Program-made: the position numbers and the translations under genes | Notes under the pieces: generated by a model | Told to the model about the DNA's origin: nothing | What the model saw: the letters and a program-made list of their open reading frames with translations, nothing else | Databases searched by the model: none | Source of the DNA: Earliella scabrosa | Taxonomy: Eukaryota; Basidiomycota; Agaricomycetes; Polyporales; Polyporaceae | Assembly (NCBI GenBank): GCA_022605405.1 | Contig: JABYQQ010000001.1 | Coordinates: 4,898,001-4,962,000, forward strand | Length of the DNA: 64,000 nucleotides | Direction of reading: 5' to 3' | Shown: piece after piece, positions 45,298 through 57,510 of the stretch | Position numbering within the stretch: position 1 is the stretch's first letter | Layout of the letters: every line of letters starts with the position of its first letter

Positions 45298-48275
45298 TCA
45301 ATCAAGGTACGCGCCAACATTCGCGGGCTACAACCACATTCGTCAGCCCCCGCACCATGGAAACCAAAACGAAGAGAGCACTCACAGCAACATCCCGCGC
45401 ATACCTGTACAGCACGCCGCGCTTCTCCCGGTACTCGCGCGGCTGCCACTTCTCGCGCCGCCGCTTCTGCTCCTCCTCGTCAACGAGCCAGTTGATCTCC
45501 CGCGTCACCGTGTCGATCACGATCTTGTCCCCGTCCTCGACCAGCGCGATCGGGCCGCCGACGAACGCCTCGGGCACGACATGGCCTGGTCCGAGAGCGC
45601 GGTCAGCCGCCAGCCACAGACTCTTAGCAGCATGCACGACGCACCGATGATGAACCCGCGGGAGGCGCCGGAGAACCGTCCGTCGGTGATCAGCGCGGTC
45701 TTGCCACCGAGCCCCGCACCCATCAGAGCGGCGGTCTGGCCCAACATCTAGTATAGCAGCCCGGATAACTTCAGGACACTGGCACGCATGGATGGAGCAC
45801 GACACGCACCTCGGGCATCCCAGGTGCGCCCTTGGGCCCCTGGTACCGGAAGATGATGACCATGCCCGCCGTGATCTCGCCGCTCTCGAGCGCGGTGAAG
45901 AACGGCGGGATGCTGTCGAAGCACTTCGCGATACCCTACCCCACGTCGACACACTCAGCCACCCACCCTCACGCTCGAAAGACAAGAGGCAGAGTGCGCA
46001 CCTCGAACCGCAGGCCCTCCTTGCCCGTGATCTTCGCGACCGCGGTCTCGGGGGCGAGGTTCCCGCGGAGGATCGTCAGGTGGCCGGTCGCCTTGATCGG
46101 GTTGCTGAGCGGGCGGACGACGTCCTGGTTCTCGAACACGAGCTCGGGCACGTCCTCGACGTTCTCCGCGAGCGTCTTGCCTGTGACGGTCATCTGCGAG
46201 CCGTCGATGAGGTCGGTGTGCTTGAGGAGGTACTTGAGTAGCGCCGGGATTCCGCCGACTTTGTGCAGGTCCTCCATCACGTACTTGCCCGAAGGCCTGG
46301 AGAGGAGGTTAGTGAGGCAAAGAAGAACTGGTGGAGTGCCTGGTGAGAGACGTACTTGAGGTCAGCGAGGTAGGGCGTCTTGTCTGCGACTTTTTGGAAA
46401 TCGTCAATCGTGAGCTCGACATCGGCTGAGCGAGCCATCGCCAACAGGTGGAGAACCTGTGTTTTTGGGTGAGTACAGCGCGCATACAGGCACTCCTGTC
46501 ATGAGCCATACAGCATTCGTAGAGCCTCCGATGACGTTGACGATCGCAATAGCGTTCAGGAACGACTGGCGGGTCAGGATATCCCTGCAGGGCGCATAGT
46601 TAGAATGAGCACCCAGACGCAGTCAGCGATGGGTGGACGCACTTCGGCTTGAGGTCAAGCTCGAGAAGACGCTTGAGATACCCGGCCGCCTTGACGCACT
46701 CCTGGACCTTCTCCGCATAGGTGGCAGGGGTACTGGCGGAATACGGCAGCGACAAACCAAGGACCTCCAGTACACTTGACATGGTGTTCGCGCTGTATGC
46801 CACCTTCATGAGTATTCGCTGACTTTACTGCGATACGGCGACGAGCACGTACGTGAACATGCCGCCGCATGCACCGGGGCCAGGGCAGGAATGGCGGACG
46901 ACATCAAGGCGTTGCTCCTCATTGATCTTGCCTGTCGCGTATGCGCCGTAGGACTCGAAGGCATCAGCGATATTCATGTTCTCGCCCTTCTTGAAGCCCA
47001 TGGAGGGGCAGTCGACCTGACGCACGCCGGGTTGAATGGTACCACCATAGACGATGACGGTGGGGCGGTTGTGACGCGCAGCGGCCATGACACATCCGGG
47101 CATGTTCTTGTCGCATCTGTTTGGTGCGGTTTGGTCACTCCAGAAGCATTACTGATATGAGGCAGCAACATACCCAGGAATGGAGATATTCCCATCGTAG
47201 TGTTGCGCCTGTCGGTGTATTTAGAGGTTGTTGCGAGAATTTACAAAGAGACAGATACATACCATGACGACCTGTACGGGTTTCACGATGGATCAACCTA
47301 GCATACTCTCGCAATTGAAGATTCTCACAGTCTCGATGGAGTCCGCAATCAAATCACGACTGGGCAGTCTATATGGTTCATAGTGAGTGGTCTGCATACG
47401 TACATTTCAAACAGAAATCACGTACGAGTATCTCATGCCTCACGACATTTGACTCAGCCAGAGCGCAGATCCAAAACGCGTTACTGCTCACCGTCAGTAC
47501 CCATGGTGATACCGTCGCTGCATATGTTGATTGAGTCCATGCTCATCAGACGAAGCTTACGCCTACCCACCTGACACCAATGGTGCTGAATGTGAGGCCG
47601 ACCAAACCTTCCTGCTTGCAACCTTCCTTTACATGCCTCGCGAGGTCGAGCTGATTGCCGTTGAGCCTGACATTGCCCAGCTCTACCAACGGTCGGCTCT
47701 GTGACTCACCAGATGCGTGTTGCATGGGTTGCCTACAAGACTGTCAGTCTCATATCGACAAGCATATAGAGCGCATATACACACCTTCCCACCAAACGGG
47801 CGAGATCCCGATCTGCGTTACGGCACCGCAAACGCACACCCATGAGCGACTGCTCCTGACGCTCGTATACAAAGACTCGACACTCACCTGCGGCTTGTCC
47901 AGGTCATCAACACCCACGCCCGCAGCGTGCACTATCCACAAGTTCCCGCTTCAACGTCAACACGACCGCGCGCAGGAGCACCTGGACTGCAGAACGCACA
48001 CATAGCTTGGGCGCCTCCGCGCCTCTGTGCCGTTCATCGCGTTAGCCGACGACGTCATGGACAGCTATAGCTCGAGGGACGCACCTTGTCTTGCGTGAGG
48101 AAGCACGACTGCTTGTTCAGCTTGACCCCATTGCTGGGCGACGATGGCTTGGGCACCGAGTGACTATGCGACACACAAACCGCACCACTGGTCAGACCTA
48201 TCCCGAGGGGCCATCAAAGCTTGAACACGCTCGAAAGCGCACGCACATCTGGACGTCTCCTGCGTCGGCGGACAT
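45298..48275 (-). CDS. ILV3: Dihydroxy-acid dehydratase
   Basis: A long multi-exon gene that matches dihydroxy-acid dehydratase along its whole length: [33 protein letters not shown], the iron-sulphur Cys segments [12 protein letters not shown] and [51 protein letters not shown] and [20 protein letters not shown]. The enzyme dehydrates dihydroxy acids in valine, isoleucine and pantothenate synthesis and carries an Fe-S cluster. The N-terminus ([18 protein letters not shown]) lacks a typical mitochondrial presequence. Introns are dense; one exon is nine bases (VVM) and one thirteen. The segment around 47890-47990 does not resolve cleanly. The last exon is PANVGAYLD. Confidence 0.9.
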
Positions 48276-48816
48276 GTTCGTACGGTCGTCGAGGGTGGTG
48301 GTCAAGAAGTAAAGAGCCGAGTCAGCAGCACACGGTCGACCGCGCTGTTGAACGAGTTCGAACGTGCTCAGGAGAACACAGGAGCTATAAGTATTAAGGA
48401 GCGCAGACAATTTCCTCGCGGGGCCGGCATCTGACCTGCGCCCACGGACCGATAACGCACCGATTCACGTCAGATCGATCTCCAGCACGCAATCCCCAGT
48501 CTCTCCTGGCCGAGATCGCGATATCTTATCGAATCCGTCCCTCCCCATTGGCTCCCCTAATTCGCCCGTTTCAATAGGCTCATCTGGTGATTTAGACATG
48601 TTCGCGAGCTCTTGCGTTACATGCTGCTGGCGCTATATAGTGATCAAGCTTCGAAGGTGCTGCTATGGACGACACAGCAACTCGATTCAGCAGGACTAGA
48701 ATACAGGATACATAGCACAGAACGGCACGTTACTCTTCAGCACAGCGACCGTCTTCCAACCTCGACCTTGCCTTTGACTCTCGCCTCCACCTTCGTCCTC
48801 TTCGAGCTCATCCCAC
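48276..48816. other. Intergenic between ILV3 start and PEX5 end
   Basis: This is the presumed ILV3 promoter and PEX5 3' region. No gene or repeat is visible. Confidence 0.5.
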
Positions 48817-51326
48817 TCAAAAGTCAAAGCCATGCTCGCGGAACACATCCAGCTTCGTCTGCGGCCGCGCCATTTCCGCTAGGTCCGGACGGTTCTGCGT
48901 CGATCATCATCAATCAACATTGCGGAATCCGGACGCTTAACATGCGCAACACTCACCATCGCCTGGAACGCGCGCCGGAGCGTCGTCCACAGCTGCTCGC
49001 TCTTCCCGCCGCCCGACGACTCCTGGAGGGCGAGTGCGCTCAGGAAGTGCTCGATCGCCTCTTGGTGCGCGCCGATGTTCAGGCCTGCGCAACGAAGGGA
49101 CAGGAATAGAGTCGCAGGGAGAAGGAAGTCAGCGCAAATAGATAGAGTGCGAGGAACATAGAGTCACTGACAGGCTACGCCCACGTTATATATAGCGCGG
49201 GTGTACGTGGGCCGGAGCTGGAGAGCTTCGCGGTACGCGCCCAAAGCCTCTTCGGGCTTGTTCCCGTTCGACAGCGACGACCCGAGCCGGTTCCAGAGCA
49301 GATAGTCCTAGACACGGGGGCAGCCATGAGTGTGGAGATAGCACAGTAGCATGAGTGAAGAACATACCTTAGGACGCATGCTCAGCGCAGCCTCAAAGCA
49401 GTCTTTCGCCCGCGCGAACTCGTTGCTCGCGTAGAACAGCACACCGAGACCGATCTGCACGTCCGGGTCAACCTCTCCGCGGCTATACTGCTCACGAGCG
49501 ATCGTGAGGTATGCCTCGGTGACCTGCTCCTGCGAGTGCCAGGCCGAGTTCGAGAGCGACTCCCAGGCCTCACTGGAAATGCCCGCCTCTGGGAAGCGCG
49601 CGTGCAGCCAGCGCAGGAGCATCGTATGTGATGCACGCTCAAACGACTCGTTCGTGAACGCGATGGCGAGCGACTATGCCGGATGTCAGTAGAAGATCAA
49701 GCGATATATGACGGGGACATACCAGCATCCCCGCTCCTGCAGCGCCAGCGGCCTCTGCCCTCTTGACTCCCTCCATGAGCGCAGGCATGGCGACATCATC
49801 GCGCTCGTCCATGCTCCGCGTCTCACCGAGCAGAATCCACGCCTCGTAGCCACCCTCTCCGAGGTCTCCATGTTGGATGGCTGCTTCGAGAAGCAACGCG
49901 GCTTCCGATAGCGAGCCGTTCCTCGCAAGGAGATCCTTCGCGTCCTGCAGCGAGGACTTGGAATGCGAGGGGTCGAGATACTTGTTGTCTTTCTCTGCGG
50001 AGATGCGTTAGTGCTGCGTCATATGACTGCATTCAATGCACGCACCGAAGACGTATTCCCCAAGGATCGGGATCCCTTGGTCGTCGAACTTCACTGGCGG
50101 CTCGGTGCTGAAGTCACTGCCCATGCTCTCCCAGGCCTCCTTCATCATCCCTCCGTAGTCAAAGTCGAGCTCTTCGCGCTCCGAGTTCATCATCTGATTG
50201 AACTGCGCTTCCCACTTGGCCATCTCTTCCTCGGGAGGAGGCAGGTCCGAGTTCTGCAACTGCTGCCACACCCTACGGCCCCTCATGAGAACTCAATATA
50301 GCCTCATGAAGCAGAAATACGCACTGTTGGAAGTCTGTACCACCCAACGAGAAGTCCTCCAGTCCCGCCGCTTTGCCCTTCCCCTTGTCGAGGTCGACTT
50401 TCGCAAGCTCGGCTGCGAGCTCCTCGTCGGACGCGTCCGTCACCTCGGTGATCCGCGCGCCCTCCGCCTGCTGGTTCGCCAGCGACGCGTGCACCTGCGC
50501 GAACGCCGCATCGAAGTCAATCTGCCGCGCCTTGCCCTTCCCCTGATCCACACCCATCTGCGGCACGCCCATCCCGAACCCGGACATCCCCATGGACATC
50601 CCGCGCGCATACAGCCCCGACTGCATATAAGGCGCCTGGCTGACTACAGACGACTCCAGTCAGATATCCAGTTCCGTCTGCGTTTGGCATGTGGGAGATG
50701 GAGCTCGGGATGAAGACTCACAGTTGGACTGCATAGGCATCTTCTGCTGGCCCGACGGGCGTGCAATCTGCGCGACCCCGTCAAACTCGGCGCTCCACCC
50801 GCCCGCCGTGGCCGGGGAATGCGTGCGGAGCATCTCGGCGGGCGTGCCAGAGCGTCCTGCTGCCTGCATCTCGTTCCACGCCTTGCTCAGGTCATGCCCC
50901 GCTTGCGGCGGAGCGTTCATGAAGCGTTCGGGCTCGGGAGGGAGGACGTGACGGGGCATAGCGAAGGAGGGAGGCGCGCCGACTTGCTGTGCGCCACCTT
51001 CGAAGAATTGGCGGGCCATGGTGAGGTCTTGCTGCGAGCCATGGGGGGCGGATGTGGTAGGGAGATGGTGAAGCTGTAGAGATTTTGACACTCGGTCACT
51101 TCGCGCCGTTGTCTGGGGACTATGAGTGTACTCACTCGTGAACCGGACGGTCCAGCGACCCTATCCTGGAAATGAAATGTTCCGTGAGCACTTGCCTGGA
51201 TGACTGATCAAGTAGACTGCACACCTGCTGCAAGCTCCTGTCTCCTTCCGTGTGTTTCAGCACTTGGGATAGAGGATTGAAGGGCACGGCGCATTCCGCG
51301 CCCGATATGAGACCTTGAAGCGACAT
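48817..51326 (-). CDS. PEX5: Peroxisomal PTS1 import receptor Pex5
   Basis: The start [12 protein letters not shown] carries the conserved Cys near the N-terminus (residue 12) that is monoubiquitinated for recycling, followed by [20 protein letters not shown]. The N-terminal half is disordered and holds WxxxF-type docking motifs ([18 protein letters not shown]). The C-terminal half is a TPR array: [80 protein letters not shown]. It ends [11 protein letters not shown]. The receptor binds C-terminal SKL-type signals of peroxisomal matrix proteins in the cytosol and docks on Pex14/Pex13. All expected parts are present. Confidence 0.94.
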
Positions 51327-52231
51327 GGTAGTAGGAAAGAGAGAGCTGCAGAGGACGAAGCCAGGAGAAGTGCGGCGGTAGCGTAATTGCGCCGGGGAAG
51401 CGGGGCACGGCAACCGCCGAAGACCCTTGCCACGTGAAACTGGCCCGTTCCAGCGTCTATTTATGTGGTGCCTTCTCTCTCGTTCAATGCCAGTCAACGT
51501 TTCAACCTGCAACCTGCAGAGTCGCCTTTGGCTGCTGTTGGACATCGTAACGGTTGATAGCAAGCCTTACATGTCATTTGTGTGTATGACTAAATCTAAA
51601 GTGCGAGCGAGGTCGTGGTCTCGCCTGGTCACGCGGTGCACACCTCTCCAAACATACTAGTATGTCAATGGATCACAGCTCTAAGCTCTTGTCATTCCTC
51701 CGCTCATATTCCATCTAGTTTTCAATCCCTTGCATCTACTCCTCTTCAAACACGCCCACAATCCATGCCAAGGTGACATTAGGCTTCAATTCCCGCACTA
51801 TGTAATACCACCAGACGTCCAGCAGTCTCCATCGAGATTCGACTGCGTGTCACGCTAGCAGCTCGCTTCAAGTGACCCACACCGTCTTAGATCCATCGCC
51901 GTCATGCTCTTTCGCAGCGTCTTCAAGTCGTCGCCTGTTCCCCGTCGAGGATGCGTCTCTCCGCCACGAGGCCCGCGCCGTCATATATGCCAGTGATGTG
52001 GTAGATGAGTGTTGGCTAGTATGTCTACTCATTGGTGGATTCAAGTATCGAGCCTATGATCGGCCCCTATGCTACGTGTGCTGTGGGCCCGAAGGATCTA
52101 ATAGGTGACCAACGCCCATCTATCAAGTTGGCGCTGATCCTCGTGCAAGTGTTGAACGTTACAAGTTGCGCGCTTGGGTCCAGATGAAGGATGTGAACAT
52201 CACTGATTTGTCGCCGAACTTGGAGTTCATT
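51327..52231. other. Intergenic, about 0.9 kb
   Basis: This stretch holds the PEX5 promoter and sequence leading to an inverted-repeat element. No supported gene. Confidence 0.5.
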
Positions 52232-52665
52232 GGATGACTTCCCATAACGGTTTACGGCTCTACGGACGTCCGTAAATCTCTAAACTGGCCTGTTGGCCGA
52301 GATGCCGACGCCGATACAAGGTCCGCTGATGGGACAGAGCTCCGTAGACGCTGCAAGCGCCCAAAATCTAGGAAGGGGGGTCGACCCCCCTTTCTAGATT
52401 TTGGGACGTCCGCAGATGTCTCGCTTACCTTCGCTTACCCTCGCATAACCTAGCGAACCTCAGGAAAGGAAGTCCCCATCATTACCAAGCACAGTCCCAT
52501 CAAACCGCTGCCCTTTTGGGAGCTGACATAACGTCTGTCCGAGAATCAACCGACGCCCGAAGGTCCGGGGCTGTCGACGAATCGGTCAGGATCTCGGAAG
52601 GCGTTCAGGCTCCGCTAGGAATCTACGGCGTCCGTAGAGCCGCAGAACGTTATGGGAAGTCATCC
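52232..52665. mobile_element. MITE with about 45-bp terminal inverted repeats
   Basis: The left end (GGATGACTTCCCATAACG, then GGCTCTACGGACG) returns inverted at the right end (52621-52665). The 434-bp element is flanked on both sides by ATT, a likely 3-bp target duplication. It has no coding capacity. A 46-bp near-perfect palindrome lies in its centre. Confidence 0.82.
52360..52405. repeat. Near-perfect 46-bp palindrome
   Basis: The two arms (CCCAAAATCTAG with a run of G, and CTAGATTTTGGG with a run of C) meet at a central TCGA and differ at a single pair. It could form a long hairpin within the surrounding inverted-repeat element. Confidence 0.85.
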
Positions 52666-53038
52666 ATTGCCATACCATCATCATCAACTCTAATCTACTC
52701 ACAAGCGGTGCAATGATTGCAAATATACAATTCATCACAGTGTGCCTTTAATGGGGTCGGTCCACTCACAAGACCGATGCAATTTCGTTGCAAGGACTAC
52801 AATGATTGTCCATGCGCCAACCTCTAACATACTACGGTTGATTACAATAGATTGGGTGGAGAACGAGGATTAGTTCTACCACAAGATATGCAATGATACA
52901 TTTGATTCATAGCACGGTTGTAATTCCAGATATTCTTCCTTTTCCTTCCCACTGAAGAACGTCTCTCATCATAAGACGAAAGGGCACACAACAAGATACG
53001 GTAGTAATCAAACTCATGCATTGCCAACGGATACATCA
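52666..53038. other. Intergenic
   Basis: AT-richer DNA with no open frame or repeat that I can support. Confidence 0.45.
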
Positions 53039-53490
53039 CAAAGTACTATGTACTACAGGACAGCTGATTCACGACGCGGCCGATGCGGCTGCTTGGGCCT
53101 TCATGCACAGTGACAATGGATTGGGAACTCACCGCCGGTGCCATCCTCCCCCTGGAAGACTCGTCGTCGAGCTGTGCAAAGATCTGCCTGGAGATGGAAT
53201 GAGTTGACGAAGGCAACATATATAAAGTCAGTACTCACACAGTCCGCCATGAGACCCAGGACGAAGAGGATGAATTGATGACGGGCCTGATTCAACAGTG
53301 AAACCCAATGAGTGAAGGAGGTCCAGATCGGATGAGCAAACGCTACATACCATGACGAGGGCTCATTGCGGAGAGCGCCGTCGAGCCGAGAATGCGTGCA
53401 GGGCATCCCTGTGGAAGGTGGATGCGGAGGTGACGAAGAACGAAGGGAGAGAAGGAGGGCGAAAGAGAAGAGGAAGCCGAGGGATGACAA
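53039..53490 (-). CDS. Possible small secreted protein
   Basis: An ATG at 53490 opens a hydrophobic, signal-like start (MSSLGFLFSFALLLSL). The frame reaches GTATGT and GTGAGT donors with matching acceptors, giving three or four short exons. Two competing frames remain possible for the later exons (one reads QIFAQLDDESSRGRM), so the product is uncertain. It may be a real small gene or chance. Confidence 0.25.
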
Positions 53491-53600
53491 TCCCAGCAGC
53501 CTGGGATTTTATGCGTGTCGGTGTCGGGATCTGAAACAAATGATGAATCAACGTCCTGGTCGGGCTCGGCGGCGTCCTCAGACCCTGGTCGTCAGGTGGG

Positions 53601-55793
53601 TACTGCAAGCAGGACTGGTCAGCTTCGTAGCGCCCTGTAAGCGACTCGGCTACCACTGATCCCTGATGGGTCCTCTGACACCGCTGCAGATAATTGCTAG
53701 TAGCGCGGATAAAGAGATGACGTCAACACAGTAGTGTATTACATAGCTGCATATTAGCTGCAGTACTTACTACTACTTACTGTACAAGCTAAGATCAAGA
53801 CTGTCGAGCTCGCAGAGAATCACAACATCCTCTATCGAGGAGGGGTTACTCCACAGCATGGAGAGTCGAAGACTCTGTGATGATACTCAATGGCAACAAG
53901 ACTTTGAGTTGGACACGGCAAGACCACTTTCACGGATGGGCGTGGCATTGCACGATACACTGACTTAACATATACTTATACTGTAGAGTTCAGACCAAAG
54001 CGGCGCGTCACATGTCACAAGGACCCCATCCGCGCCGTATTGAGACACCGGTCACAGGTCACAAGCAATCAGAGCAGGCCAGAACTCGGAAAACTGGCGT
54101 CTAACATACCGTATATGGCAATTTTTCGGCGCCTCCGGCGCGGGTCACACCCTTTTTGGGGTCGCGCCGCGCCGCTTTGGCAACTGCAGGTGGTCACACG
54201 TCACACCCGGCGCCGCTTTGGTCTGAACTCTACAGTATACCCTCCCCATGCTGCAACGGCCTGGCCTCCCCACTACGAGGCCATAAGTGGGACAGATCAT
54301 ATTGAGGGGCACCGCTGCGCATTTACATATCGTTTCACACCACGACATCTGCGTGCGACATGGATTTGACTCCGCGCTCGGCGGCTACTCTCCATTCCGG
54401 ACCACTCCCCATCTCCATGTCACACACGCATTCCTTGGTTCGCCATTGCGATTGATTTCCGCATATCATAAAATACTTTTACAGCAGTTTTTGAGTCATT
54501 CCACTCGCTCCTGCTTGGCACAGGCGCGATACATATGTTTCGTGACTTCGCCACATTTAGTAACTTAGACGCTCGTCTACTGTTGGCCGCATTTTGAGAC
54601 CTTTCCCTCTCAGTCTTGGCCTGAGATGTTTGTATGCCGTTATTTATTACCTCAATAGATGGTTGCTGTTTTTCTGTGTATCTCGTAGTCTGTCGGCTCA
54701 CGTTCGGACTTTTGGTTTGCCAGTGGGTTTTGCCTCCCCACCTACCCCCACTGGCACACTTATTCCGCATTCATTCATTTGACTTCTGACCCTCAATCCT
54801 ATTAGCGCATTTGGCAGAAAGTATCAATCTCTTCTTTTGGTTTTGCATGCCCTCTACACACACTCTCTCGATCGCACATCCCACAACCCTCACCACTCAA
54901 CTCCCCTCCTGAGTCCTGCACGATAGATAGGTCGAGCTCAGACCGATGGCCCCAGGCTAGGATTCTTTAGACTTATCAGAATACATTTAATGCCTATAGC
55001 CGTTGCTGCCAGTGTGTGGCAGGTGGTAATTTGTACAGCCAAACTAAAGAAACGTTAGCGGACTGCAATGCGCACTACAACGCTTCTCTCAGCATACAAT
55101 GAAATGGGGTACTATGTCTCGCCAGTCGCACAAAAGGGTTGCTTGGTGTAGTATGTGTGCTGGGCTAAAATATATCAGGGACTTGAGAGGAGAGCAGGGA
55201 GCAGCAAGATGGATCAGGGGGGAGTGCAAGTCGGAGGTGACCACTATAACTTAGGCGCCGGACATTTGAGTCGTGGTAAGCATGCGGCTTCAAGCAATAG
55301 GGATTAATTGCTAAGGCCCACAAAATAGTAGAGTAGTCTGATATAGTACTATTGTGCATGAGTAGCAGCATATTTTGTAACTCAGTGAGGAACTGACACT
55401 ACAGCAGATCATTTCGTAACCGTTGGCCCTAGCGCGCGCTAGTCTTCTGCGCATGCTTCAGGGACGCGGTTGAGCAACTTATACTCTGCGCTAACCCGCC
55501 TCCATATCTTCGGGGCAATCTGGGGCAAGAAGGATTAGCAACATGGCATTCATACATTCATCAAACATACTCCTTGGATGCGTAGGATCGGCGGACAGCA
55601 AGTACTGTACACTAACTATAACCTACACTGGTCATCACTATATTATTACTAGTAGACTAGTATGTTCTGATCAAAACCGTCGAGGTTCTTATCATTTGTA
55701 CAGGGGCTACAGTGTTCGGGGTCTCCATCAGGGATCAGTGGTAGCCGAGTCGCTTACAGGGCGCTACGAAGCTGACCAGTCCTGCTTGCAGTA
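53601..55793. mobile_element. 2.2-kb non-autonomous DNA transposon with identical 69-bp inverted ends
   Basis: The 69 bp at 53601-53669 (start TACTGCAAGCAGGACTGG) recur exactly inverted at 55725-55793. The element is flanked by GGTGGG on both sides (53595-53600 and 55794-55799), a probable 6-bp target duplication. The inside is AT-richer than the surrounding DNA and has no long open frame, so the transposase must come from elsewhere. A mariner-like MITE is nested inside. Identical ends suggest recent movement. Confidence 0.85.
53981..54235. mobile_element. Mariner-like MITE nested in the 2.2-kb element
   Basis: Inverted ends (CTGTAGAGTTCAGACCAAAG and onward, about 26 bp, essentially identical) enclose 255 bp of non-coding DNA, flanked by TA or TATA on both sides as for Tc1/mariner insertions. 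It lies wholly within the larger element, so it either inserted later or travelled with it. Confidence 0.8.
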
Positions 55794-57510
55794 GGTGGGG
55801 GCGGGCCCGGTGGGGGCAAATCCTTCACGCAGAAGGCGCTCGACGGTCTGGACTTGAATTCCGAGATGTCCGACGCCGTAGCCGAGGAACGGGACAAGCA
55901 TGTCCCGTCTGCGCCTCCCCGTAAGACCTGCTACAAATTCGAGGTCGCTCAGACTTGCATGGGCGTTCTGTCCGTGTCTCGTACTTCTCGCCAGGTGATC
56001 AGCCGGTCAAAGCAGTAGCAATAAGTAGCAGGAGATGAGAGAGAATCAGAAGGGCGTGCGCACGGCCTCCGATGTGCCCAAAACGGAATGGTTGACGCCC
56101 ATGCTTCGCCCCGCGTTCTCCCGCACTGGACTTTACATAGGACTATGTACATACTGAGCTACATCAGATTTTTAGCGGCAGAAATGTCATTGTATGCTGA
56201 CCCAATTCCTGCGCACATGCCAAGGTCAGGCCAAGTATGGGATATGGCTCGTCACACACTTGGAACGCTCACGCAATGCTGTCCTGGCTACAGAAGGTCC
56301 TTCCCAACCCAATGCAAGGAGCGCAATCCTTGCATTGGTGTTGCCAGGAGCGCAATTCCGAGATAGGCTCGAGATGGATTCTGACGCCACTAGACCGCCC
56401 TTGCGGCGCTTATCAGAGGGGCAATGCTTGCGCGTCTCATCACCTCGACGCCTTTTCTGTGATGAAAGCTATTTGGTGCGTGAGTGTTCGTTTTCCTGCT
56501 TACGTGGTTGCTCAACATGCACTCGTGAGATTACGGATACGAATTGACAGCGGGACGCGCACCTCCTGGCTCTCGTCATATCCGGGGACACATGTCACAG
56601 GCGAAACTCGCCTACTCGAAGAGAGTATGGCCAGCTCGTTGAGGACGACTCAGAGTTCACCAATGTTGTGGCGCCCGCTGGTGCTTCTCGGCCAAGCGCT
56701 AACCAGTCGGCGCCAGCTCCAGCCTCGTTTGGCTGGAGAAAGAGACTTTCCAGTCTGGCAGGCCCATCTCTACGTTGACCATTATCCCTCGTCAACCCCT
56801 CATTATCGCGCCTCAAGCAGCCGGGATTGCGTATATGCAAGCTGTAGCCCCCGAAGCAGCTGAACACTTCTTCGCTGGTAAGTGACAGAGCACGAGGGCT
56901 GCGGAGGAGCACGGTGGAGTAGTGCAGGAAAGGTAGGAGCTTCGTTGCCTCAAACCGCGCATTATCGCGCAGTAGTGAGCCCGGTATCCGTGCCTAGCAG
57001 TGCTCCGGGATTCGTGTTTACTGGCGACTAGGAGGAACAAACCCCGGCACATATGGTAGTATTGATCCGTACTACCAGAGTACAATGTATCCGTCGTCCA
57101 CTTTGTACGCGAGAGTTTGTACTAAGGACGGGTGTACTGTAGATGATATCGAGTCGTATTGAAGTCTCTACGAAGCTGTTAACGCGATACACAATGACAA
57201 TGACTTCCTTCTGAGGTTCCGAGTTAAGAAGCCATGGAAGTTTTGAAGTCCTGTGAAGTCTTAGTGAAGTCAAGATCTCTGACCGAGCCGGAATAAGTAC
57301 CCAATATGTCAAAGCTGCTCTGAGAGCTCCCATCTCATCTTGGATTTCCAGGCGGGTGGGGACTCCGGCGATGTGCCCGTATAGTCCATCCATGCATCTG
57401 TGACTGTGCCATACGATTCGGTGGGCCTAGCCATCTTCCTTTCGAAGACCTATTATGGATGACAGACATCAATACGTCGAGTTCTGTGGTGGCACGGATC
57501 CAAAGACTCA
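55794..57510. other. Gene-poor stretch with coding-like debris
   Basis: Just outside the 2.2-kb element, 55797-55925 has coding-like composition on both strands, for example GKSFTQKALDGLDLNSEMSD on plus. At 56590-56880 two adjacent frames look coding (REYGQLVEDDSEFTNVVAPA, then RQPLIIAPQAAGIAYMQAVA) but need a frameshift to join. Both look like remnants. No complete gene can be built. Confidence 0.4.
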
